NCBI GenBank assembly: GCA_028287345.1
Contig: JAQBPV010000442.1
Coordinates: 1 to 64,000 of the forward strand
Source of the DNA: Gemmatimonadota bacterium
Lineage (GTDB): Bacteria; Gemmatimonadota; Gemmatimonadetes; Gemmatimonadales; Gemmatimonadaceae
DNA length: 64,000 bases
Direction of reading: 5' to 3'
In this document: positions 9,260-17,925 of the stretch, piece after piece
Numbering within the stretch: position 1 is the first letter of the stretch
Layout: each line of letters opens with the position of its first letter
Made by a program: the position numbers and the translations under genes
Notes under the pieces: generated by a model
Told to the model about the DNA's origin: nothing
Seen by the model: only the letters and a program-made list of their open reading frames with translations
The model's database searches: none

Positions 9260-12200
9260 TCACATGAGGGGACCATTCGGCACGATCGGCTTGAGGTTGG
9301 CCTGTCGCAGCAGCTCGTTCACCCTGACGAGTTGTGTACGAGATATCTGCCCGAGCCGCTCCAGCTGCACGCCAAGCCTCGTGGAGAGCTCGCCGAAGAC
9401 CACCTGCGACTGCCGCGACGGGCGAGTGTCCGCACCGGTCGACACGGCGTACACATTGGCCAGCTTGTTCGTCAGCCTGGGTCCGAAGTGCTTGATGTCG
9501 CTTTCGGCGGCGACGCGTACCTCGTACACCTCGCTCTCGATGGCGCTCATCTGCGCGCTCAGATCCTGCGCGGCTGCCGCGATGGTGCGATCCTGCGTCT
9601 GCTTCAACCGCTCGTTGATCTGCGCCTTGATGTCGCGGATGCGAACGACCGCCGACGTAGCGTCGTTGAGACGACGATGCGTGGCAAGGGCGAACTCCTC
9701 CTGGGCGACGAGGTCCGCAGCTTCGACATCGGCGATGCGTGGGTCGCGATTGATGCTGAACGAGCGCTCGCTTTTCACGCCGTCGGCATTGATGCGGATC
9801 GTATACTTGCCCGGCAGCACGCGGGGACCGTCGACATTGGCGTCGCGGAGCCGCAGACCGGTGAAGTCCGCTGCGGGAGGATAGCGCAAATCCCAGACGA
9901 CACGATGCAGTCCAGCGGCGGTGGACACGATGGGATCGGGAGTCGACGAGCCCCAGCGTGGACCGTTCACCACGTGTCCGAGTGAGTTGCGGATCGGCAC
10001 CCTCGGCTTCGACTCGGGCGTACCGGTGAAGGTTCGCACGACTTGCCCAGTGCCGTTGACGATTTCCATGGTGACGCGCTTCGCCGGCTGCGCGAGGGAA
10101 TAGAAGACGTTCAACGCGTTCACACCCGGCACGAGCGTCTGCGAGTAGTCGACGCCATTCGATTGCTGGGCTGTCGTGCGGATCGCGTCGGCTGGCGTGT
10201 AGAGATGAAGCGGCGACCTCAACGACGTCGTGGACAACTCGCGAAGGGCCGAGATGTCATCGAGGATGTAGATGCCACGTCCGAACGTGGAGATGACGAC
10301 GTCATTGTCCTTGACATCGATGTCGGATACCTGGACGTCCGGCAGTCCGAGCGAAATGCGTTGCCAGTGCGCACCCGTGTCGAACGAGATGTACGGTGCG
10401 TGCTCGGCACCCGCGAAGAGCAGGCCTTTCCGAACGGGATCTTCGCGCACCGCGCGAACGAAATCGCCTTCCTCGATGCCGTTGACGATCTTCGTCCACG
10501 TGGCGCCGAAATCTTCCGTCTTGAAGATGTATGGCGCGATGTCCTGCAGCTTGTACTTCTCGGCGGCGAGATACGCCGTGCCGGCGGAATGCGGCGATGT
10601 CGTGATGAGGCTCGCCTTCGCGAAGTCCGGCATGCCCGGCGGCGTGACGTTCTTCCATGTCTTGCCGCCATCGCGCGTGACGTGAATGCGGCCGTCGTCA
10701 GAGCCGGTCCAGATGATGTTCGCGTCGAGCTTGGTCAGGCCGATGGTGAAGATCGTCGCGTAGTAATCCGTGCCACTGTGATCGTTGATCGGCATGTCGG
10801 AGCCGACGAGCGTCTTGGGGTCAGCGCGCGTGAGGTCGGGGCTGATGCGTTCCCAATCCAGGCCACCGTTCTTCGTCCGCCACAGGTGCTGCGATCCCGC
10901 GTAGACCACCGACGGATCCTGCGGCGACATGAGGATCGGGAAGGTCCACTGGAAGCGCTCCTTGAGTTGATTGGGGCGTTCCCCGTCGGACATGTCCGGC
11001 CAGATGTCGATGTCCTGTTTCTGCCCCGTCGCGCGGTCGTATCGCACCATGCCGCCGCGCTGCGAGCCGCCGTATCCAAGCGTCGTCTTCGTCGGATGCA
11101 TGGCAATGTATCCCTGTTCGCCTGCCGGACCGAGATACCAGAAGTCGCCATTGCCATCGCTCGGCACGCACTTGGAGGAGTTGTCCTGGTGCGCGCCACA
11201 GACGAGATAGGGGAAATCGTTCGTCGTCGTGATGTGATAGATCTGCGCCGTGGTGTAGTCGCGGTTGGTCCACGTCTGGCCGCCGTTGACGGTGACGTTC
11301 GCTCCGCCGTCATTCGCCTCGACGATGCGATTGGTGTTGCCCGGGTCGATCCACATGTCCTGATTGTCGCCATGTGGTGTGGAGATGGTGCGATACGTCT
11401 TGCCGCCGTCATCGGAGCGATAGACGTTGCGGTTGAGGACGTAAATGCGATCGCGCGCCTTCGGATCGGCGTAGATGCGCACGTAGTATTCGGCGCGATG
11501 GGCCAGCGCGTTGTCGCCGTTGATGCGCTCCCACGTGGCGCCTGCGTCGCTCGAGCTGAACACGCCGGCGCTGTCGGGGTCCGCTTCGATCACGGAGTAC
11601 AGGCGATTGCGATCGGCGCCGGATACGGCGATGGCAATCTTCCCGATGCGGCCCTTGGGCAACCCCGGATTGCGCGTGAGCTCCGTCCAGTGGTCGCCGC
11701 CGTCGGTCGTCTTGAAGATGCCACTCGTGGTGCCGGTCACGCCGCCCCACGGCGGACGCACGGCGTCCCACACAGTCGCGTAGAGTGTCCGCGGGTCTGC
11801 CGGATCCATCACGAGATCGGAGACGCCTGCGGTGTTGCTACGGAACAGAACTCGTGTCCAGTTCACGCCACCATCGCTCGAGCGATACACGCCGCGCTCG
11901 GGATTGGGGCCGTAGGGATCTCCGAGCACCGCGGCGTAGACGAGGTTGCAGTCCGTCGGATGCACGCGCATGCGCGTGATGGCGGTCTGTCCCGTACTCG
12001 ACGCGAGACCGATGTGCTTCCACGTCTTGCCTGCGTCGCGCGACGCGTATGCTCCGTCTCCGGTATTCATCTGCGCACGCCACTGTCCCTCACCGGTGCC
12101 GATGTAGACGACATCGGGGTTGGCCGCGCATACACCGATGGCACCGACGGAGGAACTCTTCATGAAGCCGTCGGTTACCGCACCCCAGCTGGTGCCGCCA

Positions 12201-12460
12201 TCCGTCGTCTTCCAGAGACCACCGCCGGTGGCGCCGAAATAATATTCGAGTGGACGACTCGAACTGCCGTGGACGGCAATCGACCGACCACCCATTCGCG
12301 GACCGACGCTTCGCCAACTCCACAGTTCCGCCATGCTCTGGACAGCCGGCATTGCCGCCGCGCTACCCTGTGCGGTGGCGAGGCGAGGGAGGAACAACGT
12401 CAGCGCGAGAGACGTGACAACCGTGACGCGCGAGCGCAGGCTGCAATGCGATGGGTTCAC
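9260..12460 (-). CDS. VPS10/sortilin-like secreted protein with BNR/Asp-box repeats
   Basis: Repeated S/T-x-DGG-x-T/S-W motifs (KTTDGGTSWGAV, RSSDGGVNWTRV, VTRDGGKTWKNV); signal peptide; GTG start overlaps the ALDH stop by 4 bp. Confidence 0.88.
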   Translation of the reverse strand: MNPSHCSLRSRVTVVTSLALTLFLPRLATAQGSAAAMPAVQSMAELWSWRSVGPRMGGRSIAVHGSSSRPLEYYFGATGGGLWKTTDGGTSWGAVTDGFMKSSSVGAIGVCAANPDVVYIGTGEGQWRAQMNTGDGAYASRDAGKTWKHIGLASSTGQTAITRMRVHPTDCNLVYAAVLGDPYGPNPERGVYRSSDGGVNWTRVLFRSNTAGVSDLVMDPADPRTLYATVWDAVRPPWGGVTGTTSGIFKTTDGGDHWTELTRNPGLPKGRIGKIAIAVSGADRNRLYSVIEADPDSAGVFSSSDAGATWERINGDNALAHRAEYYVRIYADPKARDRIYVLNRNVYRSDDGGKTYRTISTPHGDNQDMWIDPGNTNRIVEANDGGANVTVNGGQTWTNRDYTTAQIYHITTTNDFPYLVCGAHQDNSSKCVPSDGNGDFWYLGPAGEQGYIAMHPTKTTLGYGGSQRGGMVRYDRATGQKQDIDIWPDMSDGERPNQLKERFQWTFPILMSPQDPSVVYAGSQHLWRTKNGGLDWERISPDLTRADPKTLVGSDMPINDHSGTDYYATIFTIGLTKLDANIIWTGSDDGRIHVTRDGGKTWKNVTPPGMPDFAKASLITTSPHSAGTAYLAAEKYKLQDIAPYIFKTEDFGATWTKIVNGIEEGDFVRAVREDPVRKGLLFAGAEHAPYISFDTGAHWQRISLGLPDVQVSDIDVKDNDVVISTFGRGIYILDDISALRELSTTSLRSPLHLYTPADAIRTTAQQSNGVDYSQTLVPGVNALNVFYSLAQPAKRVTMEIVNGTGQVVRTFTGTPESKPRVPIRNSLGHVVNGPRWGSSTPDPIVSTAAGLHRVVWDLRYPPAADFTGLRLRDANVDGPRVLPGKYTIRINADGVKSERSFSINRDPRIADVEAADLVAQEEFALATHRRLNDATSAVVRIRDIKAQINERLKQTQDRTIAAAAQDLSAQMSAIESEVYEVRVAAESDIKHFGPRLTNKLANVYAVSTGADTRPSRQSQVVFGELSTRLGVQLERLGQISRTQLVRVNELLRQANLKPIVPNGPLM

Positions 12461-13932
12461 TGGACGGTCCGCTTACCGTGAAGGCTGATGGTGATGAGTC
12501 GTTCGTCGGTCATCTCTTCGATCGCGTAACGAGGCCCTTCCCTGCCGAAACCACTGTCCTTGACGCCGCCGTACGGCATCAGGTCCACGCGGCTGCTCGA
12601 TGTCTCATTGATGTGCACCGCGCCGACGCGCAGTCGGCGACCCGCCGACATCGCACGATCGATGTCTTGCGTGAACACCCCCGCGGCGAGCCCGTACGGC
12701 GTGGCATTCACGTGATCCAGCGCGTCATCGAATACATCGAACGGCATGATCGAGATCACGGGCGCGAAGATCTCGTCCTTGATGACACGCATCCCGGCAT
12801 TCGTGCCGAGGAGGATCGTCGGTGCGACCAATGCGCCGGAGCGAGTGCCGCCCTCCGCCAGGGTGGCGCCGCCGGACACCGCCTCGTCGATCCAACTCGA
12901 CGCGCGTTCCGCCTCGGACTCGGTGATCATCGGGCCGACGAGCGTCGCGTCATCGTACGGATCGCCGATGACAGACGACCGCAGGCGCTCGACCAACATC
13001 TCCGCGAAGCGGTCGACGATCGCGCGTTGCACGTACAGCCGCTGCACCGACGTGCACACCTGCCCCGCCTTGCGAAAGCTGGCATTCAGACATCGCGGGA
13101 GCGCTCTCTCGAGATCGGCATCTTCGCAGACGATGGTGCTGGCGATGCTGCCCAACTCGAGTGACGAGCGTCGTAGCCCGATCGCTCGATGAAGCGCGCG
13201 ACCGACTTCCGTGCTGCCCGTGAACGTATAGAAGGCCACATCCTGCTCGGCGGCGAGCCACTGCCCCACGTCACGTCCATCGCCGTGAACCAGGTTGAGA
13301 TGTCCCGCTGGAAGTCCCGCGTCGAGCAATATCTCGCACAACAGCGCGGCGCTCAGCGGCGTGAGACTCGCAGGTTTCAACACCACAGTGTTTCCAGCAG
13401 CCAATGCCGGTGCCACCTTGTGCGCCACCGTATTCAACGGGGAGTTGAACGGCGTTATCGCCACGACCACGCCGAGTGGCATGCGCACAGTGAAGGCCAT
13501 GCGGTGCGCGGTTCCTGGCGCGCCGTCGATGGGCACCATCTCGCCGTGAATACGCTTTGCCTCTTCGCCAGAGAGGAGCAGTGTCTGGATGGCGCGATCC
13601 ACTTCGCCATTCGCGTCGGAGACCGTGAATCCAGTCTCCGCAACAATGCTCGCGATCATCGGAACGCGTCGTTCGCCCAGGAGTGCGGCGGCGCGGTGCA
13701 GAATCTCGTAGCGGGCGTAGGGCGCGAGCGGATGTTGCTCGAACGACGTGCGCGCCGACGACACAGCCAACGCGACCTGCTGCCGCGATGCGCGCGCGAC
13801 CTCAGCCAGCGGTTCCCCGGTCACCTTGTGACGCACGACGAACGGCCGCTCGCCATCGACCCACGCGGAGTCGATGAACATGCGACCCGCGTTCGCACGC
13901 GGCGCCGGCGAGTGGGGAATCGACACGGTCAC
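12457..13932 (-). CDS. Aldehyde dehydrogenase family protein
   Basis: ITPFNSPLNTVAHKVAPALAAGNTVVLKPASLTPLSA, FTGSTEVGRALH, GQVCTSVQRLYV, EIFAPVISI. GTG start at 13932 overlaps the preceding stop by 4 bp. Confidence 0.9.
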   Translation of the reverse strand: MTVSIPHSPAPRANAGRMFIDSAWVDGERPFVVRHKVTGEPLAEVARASRQQVALAVSSARTSFEQHPLAPYARYEILHRAAALLGERRVPMIASIVAETGFTVSDANGEVDRAIQTLLLSGEEAKRIHGEMVPIDGAPGTAHRMAFTVRMPLGVVVAITPFNSPLNTVAHKVAPALAAGNTVVLKPASLTPLSAALLCEILLDAGLPAGHLNLVHGDGRDVGQWLAAEQDVAFYTFTGSTEVGRALHRAIGLRRSSLELGSIASTIVCEDADLERALPRCLNASFRKAGQVCTSVQRLYVQRAIVDRFAEMLVERLRSSVIGDPYDDATLVGPMITESEAERASSWIDEAVSGGATLAEGGTRSGALVAPTILLGTNAGMRVIKDEIFAPVISIMPFDVFDDALDHVNATPYGLAAGVFTQDIDRAMSAGRRLRVGAVHINETSSSRVDLMPYGGVKDSGFGREGPRYAIEEMTDERLITISLHGKRTVQ

Positions 13933-14813
13933 GTCGGGTCTGCTGCGCGCAGTACTGCGATGACTTCGCGATAGCCAGGCATCTCGTTCGTGTCGCGCTT
14001 CGCGTGTGTCCGTTCCGCTGCCCACCGCAGTCGCTGCGCCGCGCCACGAGCCATCATTGGCTCGATGCCCATCTCGGTGAGTGTGTCGACGACCTCGTTC
14101 ATCTCGTCGGCCCGCCGCAGCCCATGCCGTGCCGTTCGGCTCAGCATGTAGTTCGCGCGCGCGACCCAATCCATTCCCGGTGTCGAGCGCGACATGCTGT
14201 CGAGAACATGTCGCTCGACGCCGGTCTGCGATGCTGCCAAGAGGCACTCCATGAGGAGTGCCTCGGTGCCCTTCACGAGAATGCTCTGAAAGAGCTTGGC
14301 GGCCGCAGCGTCACCAACGTGCGGTGACAGAATCTCCATTTCCATGCCGAAGGGACTGAGGAGCGCCACGAGATCCGCCGACGCAGCGCCGGCGAGGAGA
14401 ATCGGCACGCGATGGAGGCGCGGCGGTACAGCGGCCATCACGCCCGCATCGACATAGCGTGCGCCGAAGCTCTCGACGAGTTGTTGTGCGTTGCGCTTCA
14501 CCGCCGGCGCGGCGGAGTTCATGTCGACGAAGAACTGTCCCTCGCGCAGATGTGGCGCGGCCGCCGCTGCGGCGGCGAGGCAGTTCGACGTCACGACGGT
14601 CGAAAACACCACATCGCACGGCGCCATCATCTCGGCGTTCGAGTCGACGAGCGTCGCCCCAGCGTCCTCGGCGCGCTCACACAGCGAGCGCCGCGCAGCA
14701 GGCTCGGAGACGAGGATGTCATACGCTCTCGCCTGCACGCCCTGGGGTGTCATGCCCTTCGCAACTGCGTGCCCCACCTCGCCGAACCCGATGAACCCGA
14801 TGCAGGTCGTCAT
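13929..14813 (-). CDS. NAD(P)-dependent oxidoreductase, 3-hydroxyisobutyrate dehydrogenase-like with DUF1932-type C-terminus
   Basis: MTTCIGFIGFGEVGHAVAKGM Rossmann motif; C-terminal SILVKGTEALLMECLLAA. Confidence 0.85.
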   Translation of the reverse strand: MTTCIGFIGFGEVGHAVAKGMTPQGVQARAYDILVSEPAARRSLCERAEDAGATLVDSNAEMMAPCDVVFSTVVTSNCLAAAAAAAPHLREGQFFVDMNSAAPAVKRNAQQLVESFGARYVDAGVMAAVPPRLHRVPILLAGAASADLVALLSPFGMEMEILSPHVGDAAAAKLFQSILVKGTEALLMECLLAASQTGVERHVLDSMSRSTPGMDWVARANYMLSRTARHGLRRADEMNEVVDTLTEMGIEPMMARGAAQRLRWAAERTHAKRDTNEMPGYREVIAVLRAADPT

Positions 14814-16180
14814 ACGCTGACCGGCTCGGCGGCGTGAGCACTGTCTGGCGCGAGGTCGCAGGTCGTCTCGATGCCGTCGAGTGCCCACAACGTGTCGAGC
14901 AAACGTTCAGCGCGCGCGCTGCCGATCACCGGATCGGCGAGCTCGCGGAACTTGTCGCTGAGCTCCGCGTCGGTGAGCGGCAAGTCGGGATCACCTTTGC
15001 GAGTCGGCTGGAGGAACTCTAGGCGTCTGCCGTCGCGCGTGTGCACGATCACGCGTGCCGCGCGCTGCTGCGGAAATTGCGCGTCGAGCTCCGGGCTCAC
15101 ACGCAGCTCGAATGTCTGCATGAGACGCCGGACGTCCGGATTCCGGAGGCGCTCATGACTGAACGCATCGAGCCGTACGCTGCCGTGGACGAATGCCGAC
15201 GAGACGACGTAGGGAAGACTGAACTTCGCCTCGAACTCGGTTGTCGGCGTGGCATTGCCTGTAACGTCGAGCGCCGTCTGATAGGTCTCGACCTCGATGT
15301 GGTCGATGTCCTCCCCGCTGATTCCGTCGCGCTCGCGAATGATCAGCGCGCCGTCGATCGCCGCAAAGGTATGGCCGCAGCAACCGTGGTTCTTGAAGGT
15401 CATCGCCGTGATGTTGTAGCGCGTCCCGAGATCGGCGACGGCAGCGCTCCAGTCACAGTCCTGACTCATGGCGCGGCCCATGCCGCGCTCTCCATCGAGC
15501 ATGTCGGCGGCGCCTGTCACTCCCTGCTGGGCGAGCATCGCGGCGAGCAGGCCACCCTCGGCGGCGCGGCCGGCGTGGAGCGGCTTGCTCATCGCATCCG
15601 AGCGGAAGGCCTGCTGGAGTCCCGCGGCGAACGTCGCGCTCGTGGCGAGTGCATGCCCGATCTGCGTCTCGTCGAGCTCGAACACCGTCGCTGCGGCGAC
15701 GGCGGCACCGAACGTTCCCACGGTGCCGGTCGTATGCCAGTACTTGTAGTGCGCCGGCTTGAGCGCAACGGCGATGCGCGTCGAGATCTCATAGCCGATG
15801 ATGACGGCGCGGAGCAGCGCGTCACCGGATGCACCGACGCTCTGCGCGGCCGCCAGCGCGGCAGCGATGACCGGTGCGCCCGGGTGATACATGGCGTCGC
15901 GGAAGATGTCGTCGAACTCCACGGTGTGCGATGCCGTTCCGTTCACGAGCGCCGCCGTCCGTGCCGTCGCGCGCACACCTGACGGATACAACACGGCGTC
16001 ACCGTGGCCGACGTCGTCGGCCAGCGCCATGACGAGGGACGTCGCAGGTGCTATCGCCCCGCCGGGCAGCAGGGCGGCGAACCAATCGATGATCGCGCGC
16101 TTGGTGGCATGCTCGACCTCGGGCGACGGCACGTTGATCCGCTCCGCGACCGCATACTTCGCAAGGGTCTGCTGCAACAT
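14810..16180 (-). CDS. MmgE/PrpD family protein (2-methylcitrate dehydratase-like)
   Basis: KRAIIDWFAALLPGG, NGTASHTVEFDDIFRDAMYHPGAPVIAAALAAAQ, GYEISTRIAVALKPAHYKYWHTTGTVGTFGAAVAAA. Confidence 0.9.
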   Translation of the reverse strand: MLQQTLAKYAVAERINVPSPEVEHATKRAIIDWFAALLPGGAIAPATSLVMALADDVGHGDAVLYPSGVRATARTAALVNGTASHTVEFDDIFRDAMYHPGAPVIAAALAAAQSVGASGDALLRAVIIGYEISTRIAVALKPAHYKYWHTTGTVGTFGAAVAAATVFELDETQIGHALATSATFAAGLQQAFRSDAMSKPLHAGRAAEGGLLAAMLAQQGVTGAADMLDGERGMGRAMSQDCDWSAAVADLGTRYNITAMTFKNHGCCGHTFAAIDGALIIRERDGISGEDIDHIEVETYQTALDVTGNATPTTEFEAKFSLPYVVSSAFVHGSVRLDAFSHERLRNPDVRRLMQTFELRVSPELDAQFPQQRAARVIVHTRDGRRLEFLQPTRKGDPDLPLTDAELSDKFRELADPVIGSARAERLLDTLWALDGIETTCDLAPDSAHAAEPVSV

Positions 16181-16196
16181 GGGGACAGTCCTCTCG

Positions 16197-17879
16197 TTAG
16201 AATTGGGACCGATACTGGGCCGGATCGATGCGCGCTTCAACCACGAGCGGTCGCGAAAGGCCGGACGCCGCGCCAAGGACGCGCCGTAAACCCGCTGCGT
16301 CATCCACGCGAATACCGTCGCAGCCCATCGCGCCCGCCAATCGCTCGAGATCGGTCGACTCGATCCGCGTCAGCACGCTCGGATACTGCTTCGCCATTTG
16401 CTTGAGCTCAATCCGGTTCAGGCTGTTGTCACAGAATACCACGACGACGATGCCAAGGCCGAGCGACGACGCGAGCTGCAGCTCGCTCTGGACCATCGCG
16501 AAACCGCCGTCGCCGATCGTGCAAACCACCGGGCGATCCCGATTGAGCAGCTTCGCCGTGATCGCGGCCGGAAGAGAGAAACCCATCGACGAGAGTCCGT
16601 TCGTCATCAGGAAATCGCCCGGCCGGAGCGCGCGCCAACCCTGCCCAATCAGCAGCTTGTGCGATCCGACATCGGTCGTCAGGATCGTGTCGATGGGAAA
16701 CGACTCGCGCACGGCATCGACGACGTCGGTCGGATTGAGTTTGCCGGCGACGCGCCCCTCGTAGAAGGCGTCGCGCAGGGTGTCGCGATGCCGAGCGATG
16801 TCGGCGCGCGGCCATTTCGGCTCGCCGCGATACTCATCGGTGAGCGTGTCCAACACGGAGGCAATGTTTCCGACGATCTCGAGTTCCGCCGGATAGATCT
16901 GATCGGTATTCGGAGTGCTGTCGACATGAATGACGGGCACCGTGAGCGACCACGGCTTGATCAACTCGACGGCATCGAATCCGACGGCGATGACGAGATC
17001 AGCCGTCTGCAGAAACTCCCATACGACTCTATTGCACGCCATGTCGATCGTGCTGGCGTACAAGGGATGGTCCTCGGGGAACACTCCCTTCGCCATTGGC
17101 GAAACGACGACCGCGCATCCGAGCTTCTCGGCGAAGGCAATCAGCTGGTCCGTTGCGCCGCTCCGCCGCGCCGAGATACCGACGAGAAGAACGGGACGTC
17201 GCGCGTGCTCGAGTTTGCGCAGGGACTCCGACACATCACCGCCGACGGCGAACAGCTGCGGGAACTGCGTCACGCCTGTCGGCGGGAGACTCACCTCTCC
17301 GTCAGTTGCCGGCTGCGCGAGCAGGTTCGCATTCGTGGTGATGTGCACCGGACCGGGACGCTCGGCGACCGCAACGCGAAGCGCCTTGCGCATGACCGTC
17401 GACGCGGACTCCGGCAGTATGCGAGCGGTCCACTTTGTTATTGGGGAATACAATCTGTTGTGGTCGACGACCTGGTGCGTGAAAAACTGCTCCAGCCGCG
17501 TGCCCACCTGGCCCGAGATCGCCAGCATCGGGACGCGGTCGAGATACGCGTTCGCCACGCCATTCACCATCGAGGTGGATCCCGGGCCGAGCGTCGATAC
17601 ACAGACACCCGGCCTGCCCGTCAACATGCCGTACGCTTCCGCCATGAAGGCGACCGTGCCCTCACGTCGACCAAGGATCATCTCGATCCCCTCGCGGCGC
17701 GTCGCTTCCAGGAGCTCGATGTTCGGATCGCCCGGATATCCGAACAGGTGCTTTATCCCCGCTGCCGTGAGGTACCGGGCCATGACGGCCGCGGTGCTGA
17801 GCGTGTCTGCCAAGATCGTGAGCTCCGTCTTCGCGAAAGTGAACGATTTGGTGGGGCGGCCTCGGTCCACTCGCTCCAC
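16197..17879 (-). CDS. Thiamine pyrophosphate-binding enzyme (acetolactate synthase/2-oxoacid decarboxylase-like)
   Basis: LTAAGIKHLFGYPGDPNIELLEA, REGTVAFMAEAYG, GDGGFAMVQSELQLASSLGLGIVVVVFCDNSLN TPP-binding motif. Confidence 0.88.
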   Translation of the reverse strand: MERVDRGRPTKSFTFAKTELTILADTLSTAAVMARYLTAAGIKHLFGYPGDPNIELLEATRREGIEMILGRREGTVAFMAEAYGMLTGRPGVCVSTLGPGSTSMVNGVANAYLDRVPMLAISGQVGTRLEQFFTHQVVDHNRLYSPITKWTARILPESASTVMRKALRVAVAERPGPVHITTNANLLAQPATDGEVSLPPTGVTQFPQLFAVGGDVSESLRKLEHARRPVLLVGISARRSGATDQLIAFAEKLGCAVVVSPMAKGVFPEDHPLYASTIDMACNRVVWEFLQTADLVIAVGFDAVELIKPWSLTVPVIHVDSTPNTDQIYPAELEIVGNIASVLDTLTDEYRGEPKWPRADIARHRDTLRDAFYEGRVAGKLNPTDVVDAVRESFPIDTILTTDVGSHKLLIGQGWRALRPGDFLMTNGLSSMGFSLPAAITAKLLNRDRPVVCTIGDGGFAMVQSELQLASSLGLGIVVVVFCDNSLNRIELKQMAKQYPSVLTRIESTDLERLAGAMGCDGIRVDDAAGLRRVLGAASGLSRPLVVEARIDPAQYRSQF

Positions 17880-17925
17880 CGTCGGAGCGAGTTTGCGCCT
17901 GCCCGGGCCGTCGTGTGACGACGAC

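Noticed and set aside
10043-12481. 812-aa plus-strand ORF
   Set aside because: Antisense shadow of the VPS10-like gene; Arg/Asp/Val/His-rich with no domain motifs, typical of high-GC antisense frames.
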